NCBI RefSeq assembly: GCF_024758505.1
Contig: NZ_CP077970.1
Coordinates: 6,572,001-6,636,000 of the forward strand
Direction: 5' to 3'
DNA length: 64,000 bases
DNA from: Bradyrhizobium arachidis
Lineage (GTDB): Bacteria > Pseudomonadota > Alphaproteobacteria > Rhizobiales > Xanthobacteraceae
Shown: in pieces, positions 42,079 to 50,791 of the stretch
Layout: each line of letters opens with the position of its first letter
Position numbering within the stretch: position 1 is the stretch's first letter
Notes under the pieces: model-generated
Told to the model about the DNA's origin: nothing
The model's input: only the letters and a program-made list of their open reading frames with translations
Database searches by the model: none
Translations under genes and position numbers: made by a program

Positions 42079-42918
42079 ATGTCGTATCTCGCGCCTTCGG
42101 AATTCGTCACCAAGATGGTGGATGCGGGCGAATCCAAGATCTTCATGTCCACCCGGGATACGGTCATCCGCGCCTACATGGCCGGCGCCATCCTCGCCCT
42201 CGCCGCGTGGTTCGCGGTCACCATCAACGTGAACACCGGCCAGCCGCTGGTCGGCGCGCTGTTGTTTCCGGTCGGCTTCGTCATGCTGTACCTCCTGGGC
42301 TTCGACCTCCTGACCGGCGTGTTCGTGCTCTCCCCGCTTGCCCTGATTGATAAGCGCCCCGGCGTCACCTTCGGAGGCGTGCTGCGCAACTGGGGCCTCG
42401 TCTTCGCCGGCAACTTCGCCGGCGCGTTCACCGTCGCCTTCATGATGGCCTTCGTCACGACCTTCGGCTTCACGCAGGCGCCCGATAAGGTTGGCGCCGC
42501 CATCGGGACCATCGGTGAGGGCCGAACCCTCGGCTACGCCGCGCACGGCGCGGCCGGCATGGCGACGCTGTTCCTCCGTGGCATGCTCTGCAACTGGATG
42601 GTCTCGACCGGCGTCGTCGGCGCCATGATCTCGACCTCGGTGCCCGGCAAGGTCATCGCGATGTGGATGCCGATCCTGGTGTTCTTCTACATGGTGTTCG
42701 AGCATTCCGTGGTGAACATGTTCCTGTTCCCGTCCGGGCTGCTGCTCGGCGCAAAGTTCTCGATCATGGACTATCTGATCTGGAACGAAATCCCGACCGT
42801 GCTCGGCAACCTCGTCGGCGGCCTCGCCTTCACCGGCATGACCCTTTACGCGACGCACGTCCTGACGCTGCCGAAGCGCCAGGCCGGCAAGGCTGCGCCG
42901 ACCCGCGTCGCGGCCTGA
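42079..42918 (+). CDS. nirC: Formate/nitrite transporter (FNT) family, nitrite channel
   Basis: 279 residues from ATG 42079, with AAAGGAACTGTTG upstream. The six-helix FNT fold is clear: PVGFVMLYLLGFDLLTGVF, NWGLVFAGNFAGAF and LRGMLCNWMVSTGV are signature segments. Divergent from nrtA and sharing its enhancer, it most likely moves nitrite across the inner membrane. A terminator follows at 42938-42972, just before the phosphatase-kinase gene. Confidence 0.92.
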   Translation: MSYLAPSEFVTKMVDAGESKIFMSTRDTVIRAYMAGAILALAAWFAVTINVNTGQPLVGALLFPVGFVMLYLLGFDLLTGVFVLSPLALIDKRPGVTFGGVLRNWGLVFAGNFAGAFTVAFMMAFVTTFGFTQAPDKVGAAIGTIGEGRTLGYAAHGAAGMATLFLRGMLCNWMVSTGVVGAMISTSVPGKVIAMWMPILVFFYMVFEHSVVNMFLFPSGLLLGAKFSIMDYLIWNEIPTVLGNLVGGLAFTGMTLYATHVLTLPKRQAGKAAPTRVAA

Positions 42919-42937
42919 TCGAAAAACGCCTCAACAG

Positions 42938-42972
42938 GGGAGCCTCACACCACTAGGGTGAGGCTCCCTTTC
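42938..42972 (+). terminator. Intrinsic terminator between nirC and the PP2C-kinase gene
   Basis: GGGAGCCTCAC and GTGAGGCTCCC form an 11-bp stem, with two more inner pairs, followed by TTTCGCTT. The next start codon lies only 15 bases beyond, so some read-through is presumably needed, or the downstream gene has a separate weak signal. Confidence 0.75.
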
Positions 42973-42986
42973 GCTTGGTGATGACG

Positions 42987-44717
42987 ATGACCCGCGGACT
43001 TGAGATTTCGGTCGGCCAGTATTCCGACAAGGGTCGCAAGCCCATCAACCAGGATTTTCACGGCGTCCTGATTCCGGACGAGCCGCAGCTCAGCCTGAAG
43101 GGCATCGCGGCCGTTCTGGCCGACGGCATCTCGAGCAGCACGGTAAGCCAGATCGCCAGCGAGTCGGCGGTCAAGAGCTTCCTGATGGACTACTACTGCA
43201 CGTCGGAAGCCTGGACGGTGAAGACCTCCGCCCGGCGCGTGCTGGACGCGACCAATTCCTGGCTGCACGCGCAGACGCGCAAGAGCCAATATGCCTATGA
43301 CCGCGACAAGGGCTACGTCTGCACCCTCAGCGCCATGGTCATCAAAGGGACCACCGCGCACATCTTCCACGTCGGCGACTGCCGCATCTACCGCGTGGCC
43401 GGCAAGGCGCTGGAGCAGTTGACCGACGATCACCGCATCATCGTGTCGTCGGAGCAGACCTATCTCGGCCGCGCGCTCGGCATCAATCCGCAGCTCGAGA
43501 TCGACTACCAGACTCTCGAAATCGAACGCGGCGACATCTTCCTGCTGGCAACCGACGGCGCCTATGAATTCGTCGATGCGCGTTTCGTCACCAGCGCGCT
43601 GAACGAGCATGCCGGCGAGCTCGACGGTGCGGCAAAGGCCATCGTCGAGGAGGCGTACCGGCGCGGCAGCGACGACAACATCACCGTCCAGATCCTGCGC
43701 ATCGATGCGATGCCGCAGCGCGAGCCGATCGGCATCTTCAACCAGACCTCCGAGCTGCCGCTTCCTCCTTTGCCGGAGCCGCGCGCGATCTTCGACGGCT
43801 ACCGGATCGTCCGCGAAGTCCACGCCAGCAGCCGCAGCCACATCTATCTTGCGGTCGATGCCGAAACCGAGGAGCCGGTCGCGCTCAAACTACCGTCGAT
43901 CGATCTGCGCGACAATCGCGCCTATCTGAAACGCTTCCTGATGGAGGAGTGGATCGCGCGCCGCATCGATAGCCCGCATGTGCTGAAGCCGCTGTCACAG
44001 TCGCGGCGGCGCGGCTACCTCTATGTCGCGACCGAGTTCGTCGAAGGGCAGACCTTGCGGCAATGGATGACCGACAATCCGCGCCCCGATCTCGAGACCG
44101 TGCGCGGACTGATCGAGCAGATCGCCGCGGGCCTGCGCGCCTTCCACCGCATGGAGATGCTGCATCAGGATCTCAGGCCCGACAACATTCTGATCGACAA
44201 GACGGGCACCGCAAAGATCATCGATTTTGGATCGGTTCGGGTGGCCGGGGTGGCCGAGGCAGCGCCGCAAGGCGATGCCGACGAAATCCTCGGCACGGTC
44301 CAGTACACGGCGCCGGAGTATTTTCTCGGCGAAGGCGGCTCGCCGCGCTCCGACATGTTTTCGCTCGCCGTCATCTGTTACCAGATGCTCACGGGAAAGC
44401 TTCCCTACGGCGCCCAGGTCGCAAAAATCCGGCGAAAATCGGACGTGCGGAAGCTGCAATATCGTGCCGCGGACGACGATCGCAACGTTCCTGCATGGGT
44501 CGATGGCGCGCTCAGGCGCGCGCTTCATCCGGATCCTTACAAGCGGCACGAGGACATGTCCGAATTCGTCTTCGAGCTTCGAACGCCAAATCCGGCCTAT
44601 CTCAACACCCGGATCACGCCCCTTCTGGAGCGCAGCCCGCTGTTGTTCTGGAAGCTGACCTCGGCGGCACTCGCCTGCACAGTCGTCGCTCTCCTCGCGC
44701 TATTGCACGCGCGCTAG
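42987..44717 (+). CDS. Bifunctional PP2C phosphatase / Ser-Thr protein kinase, membrane-anchored
   Basis: 576 residues (ATG 42981 would add two). The PP2C domain, about 5-240, keeps its metal aspartates: D23 (NQDF), D46 (ADGIS), D131 (VGDCR), D190 (ATDGAYE) and D230 (SDDN). The kinase domain, about 270-535, has K301 (VALKLPS), HQDLRPDN (D395, N400), DFG (413-415) and TAPE (441-444). The Gly-rich loop is replaced by EVHASSRSHIY. One membrane helix at 553-573 anchors the C-terminus. It follows nirC, so a role in nitrogen signalling or transporter control is plausible but unproven. Confidence 0.9.
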   Translation: MTRGLEISVGQYSDKGRKPINQDFHGVLIPDEPQLSLKGIAAVLADGISSSTVSQIASESAVKSFLMDYYCTSEAWTVKTSARRVLDATNSWLHAQTRKSQYAYDRDKGYVCTLSAMVIKGTTAHIFHVGDCRIYRVAGKALEQLTDDHRIIVSSEQTYLGRALGINPQLEIDYQTLEIERGDIFLLATDGAYEFVDARFVTSALNEHAGELDGAAKAIVEEAYRRGSDDNITVQILRIDAMPQREPIGIFNQTSELPLPPLPEPRAIFDGYRIVREVHASSRSHIYLAVDAETEEPVALKLPSIDLRDNRAYLKRFLMEEWIARRIDSPHVLKPLSQSRRRGYLYVATEFVEGQTLRQWMTDNPRPDLETVRGLIEQIAAGLRAFHRMEMLHQDLRPDNILIDKTGTAKIIDFGSVRVAGVAEAAPQGDADEILGTVQYTAPEYFLGEGGSPRSDMFSLAVICYQMLTGKLPYGAQVAKIRRKSDVRKLQYRAADDDRNVPAWVDGALRRALHPDPYKRHEDMSEFVFELRTPNPAYLNTRITPLLERSPLLFWKLTSAALACTVVALLALLHAR

Positions 44718-45631
44718 GCCGGCTCCTCGGCCTTCACTCCGAGCGGTTTTGGCGCCAGTCCGCCACCCGGCTTGAGGTGAAATTCATAGGTCATCAGATG
44801 CCAGGGCGCGGCGACCTCCTTGCCGTCGGGCGTCGCTGCATCGCTGCGCTTCTCCACCTTCGCCACGAGTTCGTCCTTGACGCCGAACACCACGTCGGAA
44901 TCGAGATATTTGTCGCCGCTGATGAAGACATGGGTGATCAGCGGCTCATGGCCCTTGGCGTTGACGAGGAAATGCACATGCGCGGGGCGCATCGGATGGC
45001 GGTTGGTCTTGACGATCATCTCGCCGACCGGACCGTCGGTCGGGATCGGATAGCTGCACGGCAAAATGGTGCGGAAGGTGAAGCGGCCGTCGGCGTCGGT
45101 GATGAAGCGCGCGCGACCGGAGGCACCGACGCTGTCGTAGTTCGGCTTCTGTGAATCGTAGAGGCCGTCGTCATCGGCATGCCAGACGTCGACGGGCACG
45201 CCGGCGAGCGGCTTGCCGTTGATGTCCATGACGCAGCTCTGCACGAACATCTTCTCGCCGGTCAGGTTGTGAGGCGAGATGTCTGCCCCGTGGGGCGTCA
45301 CCGTGTGCTCGCCGACATAGAACGGACCGAGCACAGTGGTTTCAGTCGCCCCCTCGCGATCGCGGTGGTTGACCGCATCGACCAGCATCGAGACGCCGAG
45401 CACGTCGGACAGCAGGATGAATTCCTGGCGGGTGTCGGTGCATTTGTGCCCGGTGCGGGTCAGGAAATCGATCGCATAGTCCCATTCCTCGAAGGTGAGG
45501 TTGGTCTTGCTGACATAGTCGTGAAGCGACTTCACCAATTCCTGGAGCAGGAATTTTGCGCGCGGATTCGGCGTGTTGTCGAAACTCTTGATGACGGCTT
45601 CGGTGAGCTCGGATTCGTTGAACTGGGTCAT
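44714..45631 (-). CDS. Intradiol ring-cleavage dioxygenase (catechol/hydroxyquinol 1,2-dioxygenase)
   Basis: 305 residues from ATG 45631. Iron ligands Y158 (DGLYD), Y194 (SYPIPTDG), H218 and H220 (RPAHVHF) have the same 36-24-2 spacing as in CatA. The helical dimerisation N-domain is present. PIPTDGPVG and the N-terminus recall hydroxyquinol and chlorocatechol dioxygenases, but the substrate is uncertain. If hydroxyquinol, it would complete a resorcinol pathway with the decarboxylase at 57815-58882. It overlaps the end of the phosphatase-kinase gene by four bases, tail to tail. Confidence 0.88.
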   Translation of the reverse strand: MTQFNESELTEAVIKSFDNTPNPRAKFLLQELVKSLHDYVSKTNLTFEEWDYAIDFLTRTGHKCTDTRQEFILLSDVLGVSMLVDAVNHRDREGATETTVLGPFYVGEHTVTPHGADISPHNLTGEKMFVQSCVMDINGKPLAGVPVDVWHADDDGLYDSQKPNYDSVGASGRARFITDADGRFTFRTILPCSYPIPTDGPVGEMIVKTNRHPMRPAHVHFLVNAKGHEPLITHVFISGDKYLDSDVVFGVKDELVAKVEKRSDAATPDGKEVAAPWHLMTYEFHLKPGGGLAPKPLGVKAEEPA

Positions 45632-45807
45632 GGCGATTTGGCTTCCCGTGTTCCGATGTTCTCGTTGTTCCCTGGCGTTTCCGATGCAGGTTCGGCCATC
45701 GAACCTACACCAGTCCACCCACCCGCGTTAAGCGCGACCGGGTTGGAATGATCAGTCGATTTCGGCTATCACCATGGCCGCGAACAAGATCCGGAGGAAC
45801 ATTGCTG

Positions 45808-47082
45808 ATGCTCGCCCCTACCCCCGCCTCGCCCGAATCCGTCGGCATGTCCAAGGCCGCGCTCGATCGCATCGATGCGCATCTGAAGAACCGGTATATC
45901 GATGCCGGCCGCTTCCCCGGGACGGCGCTGGTGGTCTATCGCCGCGGCAAGGTCGCCCATAGCTCGGTGCAAGGTTTTGCCGATCTCGAGCGCAAGGTCC
46001 CGCTCAAGGACGACACCATCTTCCGCATCTATTCCATGACCAAGCCGCTCACCAGCGTCGCCTTCATGATGCTGGTCGAGGAAGGCCTGGTCGCGATCGA
46101 CGAGCCCGTCGCCAAATACATTCCGGAGTGGAAGAACCTCGGCGTCTTCGTCGCTGGAACCGCGCCCAATTTCCTGACCCGGCCGCCGACGCGGCCGATG
46201 CTGATCGTCGACCTGCTCCGGCACACCTCGGGGCTCACCTACGGCTTCCAGCAGCGCTCCAACGTCGATGCCGCCTATCGCGAGAAGAAGCTCGGCGAGG
46301 TCATCAAGGCCGGCACGCTGGATTCGCTGATCGCTGACCTCGCCACCATCCCGCTGGAGTTCTCGCCCGGCGAATCCTGGAACTATTCGGTTGCGACCGA
46401 CGTGCTCGGTTATCTCATCGGCAAGATTTCTGGCGTGCCGTTCGAGCAATTCCTTAAAGCACGCATTCTTGATCCGCTCGGCATGACAGACACGGATTTC
46501 CACGTGCCGGCCTCCAAGGCCCACCGCTTCGCGGCCTGCTATTCCGCCGATCCGCAAGGCGCCATGACGTTCCATGCCGGCCAGCGCAAGCAAGGCCTGA
46601 CGCTGCAGGACGATCCGGCAGCGAGCTCGTTCTTGTCGCCGCCCGAGCTGGTCTCCGGCGGCGGCGGGCTGTGCTCGACGGTCGCCGACTATCTCACCTT
46701 TTGCCGCGCGCTACTCAACGGCGGCGAGCTCGGCGGCGTCAGGCTGATCGGGCCGAAGACGCTGGCTCTGATGACGACCAACCACATTCCGGGCGGACAG
46801 GCGCTGCCGGAAGTATCTCGCTCGCTGTTCTCCGAGGCGACCTATAACGGCATCGGCTTCGGTCTCGGATTTGCCGTGACCATGCGCCCGGCGGAGACGC
46901 TGATCGCAGGCAGCGCCGGCGAATACAGTTGGGGCGGCGCGGCCACGACCTCGTTCTGGATCGACCCGGCCGAAGAGCTGATCACGATCTTCATGACCCA
47001 GGTGCTGCCGTCGAGCGCGTACCCGATCCGCCGCGAGCTGCGCAGCATGGTCTACGCGGCGATCAGCGAGAGCAATCTGTGA
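45808..47082 (+). CDS. Serine hydrolase, class C beta-lactamase family
   Basis: 424 residues from ATG 45808 (GGAGG ten bases upstream). The nucleophile motif SMTK lies at 76-79 and the Tyr motif is Y193 in NYSVATD. HTSGLTYGF at about 139-147 and a C-terminal GGAATTSFWIDP segment fit the esterase/beta-lactamase group. No signal peptide is seen, which favours an intracellular esterase such as EstB over a true beta-lactamase. It stands alone between the dioxygenase and TRAP genes; substrate unknown. Confidence 0.87.
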   Translation: MLAPTPASPESVGMSKAALDRIDAHLKNRYIDAGRFPGTALVVYRRGKVAHSSVQGFADLERKVPLKDDTIFRIYSMTKPLTSVAFMMLVEEGLVAIDEPVAKYIPEWKNLGVFVAGTAPNFLTRPPTRPMLIVDLLRHTSGLTYGFQQRSNVDAAYREKKLGEVIKAGTLDSLIADLATIPLEFSPGESWNYSVATDVLGYLIGKISGVPFEQFLKARILDPLGMTDTDFHVPASKAHRFAACYSADPQGAMTFHAGQRKQGLTLQDDPAASSFLSPPELVSGGGGLCSTVADYLTFCRALLNGGELGGVRLIGPKTLALMTTNHIPGGQALPEVSRSLFSEATYNGIGFGLGFAVTMRPAETLIAGSAGEYSWGGAATTSFWIDPAEELITIFMTQVLPSSAYPIRRELRSMVYAAISESNL

Positions 47083-47096
47083 GCAGATGAATCGGC

Positions 47097-47118
47097 CCCG
47101 CGGCCTCAGGGCCGCGGG
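47097..47118. terminator. Bidirectional hairpin terminator
   Basis: CCCGCGGCC-TCAG-GGCCGCGGG, a 9-bp GC stem between the convergent serine hydrolase and TRAP genes. T-runs are poor, so efficiency is uncertain. Confidence 0.6.
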
Positions 47119-47130
47119 ACAGCGACAACC

Positions 47131-48450
47131 TTACTTGAGCATCTCCGGCACGATAAGCCGCGGCAGGAACAGCGACACGCTCGGCCAGACGATGAGGGCC
47201 GCCAGCACGACCAGCATCGGCACCAGCATGATCGCCGTATCCTTCAAGGCATAGCGCAGCCGCACGCCCGCGACCGCGCAGGCGATCATCAGGCACAACC
47301 CGTACGGGGGCGTCACCAGCCCAAACGCCAGCGACACGATCGAGATGATCGCAAACTGCACCGGATGCAGATCGACGGATTTTGCCAGGGGCTCCAGCAC
47401 GGTGCCGACGATCACGATCGCGGGAATCGCGTCGAGGAAGCAGCCGACGACGAGAAAGCAGAAGGCGATGAAGAAGCCGGCGGCGATCGGCCCCATGCCC
47501 CAGGTCGAAACGTTGGCCAAGAGCTCCTGCGGAATCTTGTAGTAGGCCAGCAACCAGCCGAACGCGCTTGCGGTACCGACGCAGAACAACGCTACGCCGG
47601 CAAGACGGCCGGTATCGAGCAGGACCCTGTACAGTTCTCGTGCGCCGGTCTCACGATAGAAGAACGCCGACAGGGCCACGGAATAGAGAACCGCAACGCA
47701 GGCGGATTCGGTTGCAGTGAACCATCCGAGCAGGATCCCGCCGACAATGATGAACGGCGTCATCAGCGCCGGCAGCGACCGCCAGATCGCACAACGAAAG
47801 TCGCGCCAGCTATCCTTCGGATAGGTCGGATAGCCGCGGCGCACCGCATAGACATGCACGGTCGCCATCTGGGCGCCGGCAATCAGAAGGCCCGGTATGA
47901 TGCCGGCCAAATACATCGCAGCGATCGAGGTCGAGATCAGCCCACCCCATACGATCATCAGGATCGAGGGCGGGATAATGACGGCCAGCACGGCCGAGAC
48001 CGCGGTGATAGCGATGGAGAACGAGAGATCGTAGCCTTCCTTGGTCTGGGCATCGATAAAGATTTTTGACTGGCTCGCCGCATCAGCCGTCGAGGAGCCG
48101 GAGATGCCTGCAAAGAACACCGAGAGCACGACGTTGATCTGCGCCAGCGATCCCGGCCAGTGTCCGACCATCGAGCGCGACAACGCGACCAGCCGGTCGG
48201 TGATGCCGCCGATGCTCATCAGATTGGCGGTCAGCAGGAAGAACGGCACCGCCAGCAGGATGAATGAATTGTAGGCGTTGAAGGTTTCCTGCGCGAGCGC
48301 CATCATCGACAGATGAGGCTCGATCAGCAGGATCGGCACGCAGGCAAGGCCGAGCGCGAAGGCGACCGGCACGCGGATGATGAGCAGGCCGATGAAAACG
48401 CCGAACAGAACCATCGCGGCCTGTCCGGCGGAAAGTACGTTCCCGCTCAT
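47131..48450 (-). CDS. dctM: TRAP transporter large permease, DctM type
   Basis: 439 residues with a dozen or so hydrophobic segments. SGSSTADAASQSKIF and FTATESACVAVLYS are the family landmarks, and GLVTPPYGLCLMIACAV appears near the C-terminus. It overlaps the DctQ stop by four bases (48447-48450). Last gene of the second complete TRAP system. No enzyme gene is attached, so cargo is unknown; most TRAP substrates are carboxylates. Confidence 0.94.
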   Translation of the reverse strand: MSGNVLSAGQAAMVLFGVFIGLLIIRVPVAFALGLACVPILLIEPHLSMMALAQETFNAYNSFILLAVPFFLLTANLMSIGGITDRLVALSRSMVGHWPGSLAQINVVLSVFFAGISGSSTADAASQSKIFIDAQTKEGYDLSFSIAITAVSAVLAVIIPPSILMIVWGGLISTSIAAMYLAGIIPGLLIAGAQMATVHVYAVRRGYPTYPKDSWRDFRCAIWRSLPALMTPFIIVGGILLGWFTATESACVAVLYSVALSAFFYRETGARELYRVLLDTGRLAGVALFCVGTASAFGWLLAYYKIPQELLANVSTWGMGPIAAGFFIAFCFLVVGCFLDAIPAIVIVGTVLEPLAKSVDLHPVQFAIISIVSLAFGLVTPPYGLCLMIACAVAGVRLRYALKDTAIMLVPMLVVLAALIVWPSVSLFLPRLIVPEMLK

Positions 48451-48962
48451 TGCTTTGCCCCAACCAGAATGCGCATTTCGTCAAGTATCTGTTCGCCCGC
48501 AAACACGATCCACGTCACGCCGGCCACCGGCCAGGCGACGTGGATCAGCCAGAGCGGCAGATCGGCCAGCTCCGACGTCCTGTTCCACGCGAACCGGGTG
48601 AATTCGATGCCGGCCCACACAAACACAAATGCCAGCGCCAGAACGCCGAGCCGCGCGAGGATGCGCACCGCAGCCTCCGACCGCCGCGACAGATCGGGCC
48701 AGACATCGACCTCGAAATGCTGAGATTCGCGGATGCCGACCATGGCGCCGATCATGATCGTCCAGACGAACAGGAAGCGCGCCATCTCCTCCGTCCAGAT
48801 GTAGGAGGGAATGAACGCGGTGTAGCGCGATATGATCTGCAGCGTCACCGGAACGACCAGGATTCCGACGCACGCCGCCAGCAGCACTTCCAGCAATTTC
48901 GCATAGGCCGCCGTTGCTCGACGCCACAGCGTCGGGTTCGGCGCAACAGGTATTTCGGTCAT
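48447..48962 (-). CDS. dctQ: TRAP transporter small permease, DctQ type
   Basis: 171 residues from ATG 48962 (MTEIPVAP). Four hydrophobic segments; YIWTEEMARFLFVWTIMIG is the typical DctQ signature. Longer in-frame starts exist upstream but would extend into the DctP spacer. It is followed by overlapping dctM and preceded by a 127-base gap that contains a 15-base tandem repeat. Confidence 0.91.
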   Translation of the reverse strand: MTEIPVAPNPTLWRRATAAYAKLLEVLLAACVGILVVPVTLQIISRYTAFIPSYIWTEEMARFLFVWTIMIGAMVGIRESQHFEVDVWPDLSRRSEAAVRILARLGVLALAFVFVWAGIEFTRFAWNRTSELADLPLWLIHVAWPVAGVTWIVFAGEQILDEMRILVGAKQ

Positions 48963-49041
48963 TGGAGCTCCGCGGGCAGCAACCATCACCAAGGGGGCAA
49001 GCCGCCGGGCTTGCCCCGATATTCCGTCGGCAGACACGAAG

Positions 49042-49086
49042 TCTGCAGACTTGAAGCGTGCAGACTTGAACCGTGCAGACTTGGAG
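49042..49086. repeat. Three-copy 15-base tandem repeat
   Basis: Units TCTGCAGACTTGAAG, CGTGCAGACTTGAAC and CGTGCAGACTTGGAG are contiguous between the dctP stop and dctQ. The repeat is just outside coding DNA and ends three bases before the dctP stop codon. Confidence 0.8.
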
Positions 49087-49089
49087 ACG

Positions 49090-50088
49090 TCAGGCGACGT
49101 TGATCTTCTCGAAGATGCCCTCGGCGCCGATTTCCTTGGCGTAGGTAGCCATCACGGGGTCGGCGAGCTTCTTCATGGCATCGCGCTCCTCGAACGGAAC
49201 GCGCTTGAGCTTGCCGGCCTTCTCCAGCGTGTCGAGTTTGATGACCTCTTCGCTCGATTCCAGTTGACGGCCGTAGTCGCCGGCTTCCTTGCCGGCCTTC
49301 ATGATCGCGTCCTGCAACTCCTTCGGCAGTGTCTTCAGCGTCTTCACCGAGAAGCAGATCGGCCGGATCGACACGGCGTGCTGGGTCAGGTTGAGATGCG
49401 GGGCCACTTCGTAGAACTTCATCGCCTCGACGCCGGCGGCCTCGTTCTCGCCGGCCGATATCACGCCGTTCTGAATCGCATTGTAGATCTCGTTATAGGC
49501 GATGACAGTCGGGCTCATGCCGACCGCGGCAAAGGTCTTCGACCAGATCGGCGCGCCCTGCACGCGCACCTTGAGGCCCTTGAGATCGGCGAGATTCTTG
49601 AGCGGCTTGTTTGCAAAAATGTTGCGGATGCCGCCGCCGGCATAACCGATCAGAACGACCTCGGCCTTGGCCGCGACCTCGTCGGCGATCGGCGCCAGGA
49701 TATTGGCTTCGACGACCTTGTTCATGTGGTCGATGCCCTTGAACACGAAGGGCGCGTCGATGAACGGAGCCGCCTTGGCGAAGGTCGACATGTGCGCCGG
49801 CGAGACGATGCCGTAGTCGACCGCCTTGCCCTGCGACATGTACTCGAAGTACTGCTTCTCGAGGCCGAGCGAGGAGTTCCGGTGCAGCGTGAAGTTGATC
49901 GGCTTGCCGTAGTACTTCTTCACCAGCTCTTCGAACCGGATCAGCGCCCGGTTGAAGGCGTGATCGTCGTTGAACTGCACGGCACCGTTCAGCGAGATCG
50001 GCGCCTGCGCCCTGAGGACGTGCGGCATGCTAACCGCAGCCGCCGCAGTGGTCACACCTAGCCCAGCGAGAAATGACCTTCGCTTCAT
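49090..50088 (-). CDS. dctP: TRAP transporter substrate-binding protein, DctP type
   Basis: 332 residues from ATG 50088, with GGGAGGGAGACG upstream. The leader KRRSFLAGLGVTTAAAAVS ends near LRAQA. The ligand-loop phrase LKGLKVRVQGAPIWSKTFAAVGM contains the conserved Arg that binds a carboxylate. First gene of dctP-dctQ-dctM. An alternative longer start at 50256 would lack both a leader and a ribosome site and is rejected. Confidence 0.92.
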   Translation of the reverse strand: MKRRSFLAGLGVTTAAAAVSMPHVLRAQAPISLNGAVQFNDDHAFNRALIRFEELVKKYYGKPINFTLHRNSSLGLEKQYFEYMSQGKAVDYGIVSPAHMSTFAKAAPFIDAPFVFKGIDHMNKVVEANILAPIADEVAAKAEVVLIGYAGGGIRNIFANKPLKNLADLKGLKVRVQGAPIWSKTFAAVGMSPTVIAYNEIYNAIQNGVISAGENEAAGVEAMKFYEVAPHLNLTQHAVSIRPICFSVKTLKTLPKELQDAIMKAGKEAGDYGRQLESSEEVIKLDTLEKAGKLKRVPFEERDAMKKLADPVMATYAKEIGAEGIFEKINVA

Positions 50089-50334
50089 CGTCTCCCTCCC
50101 TTTGATGCTCCGCCCCTGTAACCGGGCCGTAAGCGCAGGCGGTACGGGGCCTGCGCGAAGGGAAGCGTATGAAAAACGTCGGCGGGACGGAAGCTCTTTC
50201 GGATGCGCCCGGTACCACCCTTCGTCGCAGGGCCATGGGCGCGCGATCTGCTGCACTGCAACTCGCGCTCCGCTACCAGGACACGGCGGGCCTTTGCGCC
50301 GCGCGCAGAGGCCCGCGCGCCTTTCACTGCACGC

Positions 50335-50415
50335 TCAGTGCATATGGTCGAGCAGATAGATGCCGCCGCCGATGACGATCACAGCCGGCACGGCCCAAAG
50401 GATGAAGACTGGCAC
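50335..50415 (-). CDS. Very small membrane protein (26 residues)
   Basis: A GTG start at 50415 is preceded by AAGGAGGCCACC, an almost ideal ribosome site. The product begins VPVFILWAVPAVIVIGGG and ends YLLDHMH, so it is essentially one membrane helix with a His-Met-His tail. It lies 11 bases after the small secreted-protein gene on the same strand, so the two likely form a unit. I recognise no family. The strong start signal is the main reason to believe it. Confidence 0.6.
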   Translation of the reverse strand: MPVFILWAVPAVIVIGGGIYLLDHMH

Positions 50416-50426
50416 GGTGGCCTCCT

Positions 50427-50660
50427 TCAGTTGGACGTACAGACCTTGATGGTCTTGACGCCGCTCTCGGCTTCGGTGCGCGACTTGTAGACGGTGCCGG
50501 ACGGACTGACGACGGTCATCGACGTGTCGGTCGGCCGCTTGTCGACGACGGTGCATTTCTTCGTCTTGACGTCCTGCACCACGTAGAACTCGTCGGCCGC
50601 GAACGCCGGCGCCGCGAATGCAGCGATCAACACCGCTGCGGTTGCTACTCTCAACTTCAT
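50427..50660 (-). CDS. Small secreted protein of unknown function
   Basis: 77 residues from ATG 50660 (GGAGGAAACC upstream). A Sec signal peptide (MKLRVATAAVLIAAFAAPAF, cleavage near AFAAD) leaves a mature protein of about 53 residues with two cysteines (KKCTVVD and KVCTSN) that could form a disulfide. The TSMTVVSPSGTVYKSRTEAE segment suggests a small beta-rich fold. Probably periplasmic. It diverges from the DUF1236 gene and precedes the 26-residue membrane protein. Confidence 0.75.
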   Translation of the reverse strand: MKLRVATAAVLIAAFAAPAFAADEFYVVQDVKTKKCTVVDKRPTDTSMTVVSPSGTVYKSRTEAESGVKTIKVCTSN

Positions 50661-50791
50661 GGTTTCCTCCTCCAATTGCCGGAGCATCGCTTCGGCATTT
50701 TCTCAACGGGAAAAAACGGCAGATTGTTCCTGCGCATTGGAACGTCGCGGGCCGCGCCTTGTTGTTGCGCCGCCTAGCAAGGAGACGTCAG

